This document shows positions 63,978 through 64,000 of a stretch of 64,000 nucleotides of DNA, in pieces. The position numbers and the translations under genes were made by a program. Numbering within the stretch: the stretch's first letter is position 1; every line of letters starts with the position of its first letter. The notes beneath the pieces are model-generated. The model did no database searches. It saw only the letters and a program-made list of their open reading frames with translations, and was not told the origin of the DNA. Origin of the DNA: Hyphomicrobium sp. (GTDB lineage Bacteria > Pseudomonadota > Alphaproteobacteria > Rhizobiales > Hyphomicrobiaceae); contig NZ_JAIELN010000020.1 of NCBI RefSeq assembly GCF_019753045.1, positions 62,001-126,000 of the forward strand, read 5' to 3'.

Positions 63978-64000
63978 GGAAGACCTTTCGAGGGTTCGAT

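Noticed and set aside
1-64000. CRISPR arrays, tRNA or rRNA genes, insertion sequences
   Set aside because: No repeated spacer pattern, cloverleaf-like T-arm sequence or transposase gene was found on reading through; a tRNA or repeat search program would settle it.

Overview
The window looks like the chromosome of a flagellated, methylotrophic alphaproteobacterium of the order Hyphomicrobiales, most likely Hyphomicrobium or a close relative. That is an inference from three things: a rhizobial-type chemotaxis operon and flagellar gene order, the alphaproteobacterial genes flaF, flbT, ftcR, motC and motE, and a complete N-methylglutamate (NMG) pathway for methylamine use. No tRNA, rRNA, CRISPR array or insertion sequence was seen.

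Region by region. 1-2286 (+): end of a small flagellar operon (coiled-coil FliJ-like fragment, FlgJ-type rod-binding protein, FlgN-like protein, two small membrane proteins). 2292-11382 (-): che operon in the Sinorhizobium order mcp, STAS protein, cheY, cheA, cheW, cheR, cheB, cheY, cheD, CheT-like gene. Its receptor gene carries an in-frame TGA that cuts the first membrane helix off the rest. 11383-16880: a c-di-GMP block of two PilZ genes, a PAS-PAS-GGDEF-EAL protein and a membrane diguanylate cyclase. 17117-23201 (-): ftcR, flgE, flgK, flgL, flaF, flbT, flgD, fliQ. 23433-25158: a third PilZ protein, a minimal J-domain protein, a small unknown and a GIY-YIG-like protein. 25169-44074 (-): motA to fliP, flagellin, fliF to fliK. 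44233-46998 (+): flgF, fliI and a tail-anchored unknown. 47010-49053 (-): a lysozyme-like protein and a HAD-CBS fusion that has lost catalytic residues. flhA and fliR are not in the window.

49260-60753 is the methylamine island. A LysR gene diverges from mgdABCD (N-methylglutamate dehydrogenase, sarcosine-oxidase-like). Then come an XRE-cupin regulator, mgsABC (N-methylglutamate synthase, split glutamate-synthase-like) and gmaS (gamma-glutamylmethylamide synthetase). GmaS joins methylamine to glutamate, MgsABC makes NMG, and MgdABCD oxidises NMG back to glutamate, releasing a C1 unit. Regulatory DNA stands out here: a 17-bp LysR-type inverted repeat before mgdA, a 16-bp perfect palindrome inside a near-consensus promoter before mgsA, and an intrinsic terminator over the mgsC stop that separates gmaS from mgsABC. 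The right edge holds hrpB and rpe, both ordinary housekeeping genes.

The parts fit a motile methylotroph: receptor and che proteins steer the motor, the c-di-GMP/PilZ genes probably tune motility, and the NMG island supplies nitrogen or carbon from methylated amines. Most core assignments rest on strong motifs; the small unknowns are marked as such.
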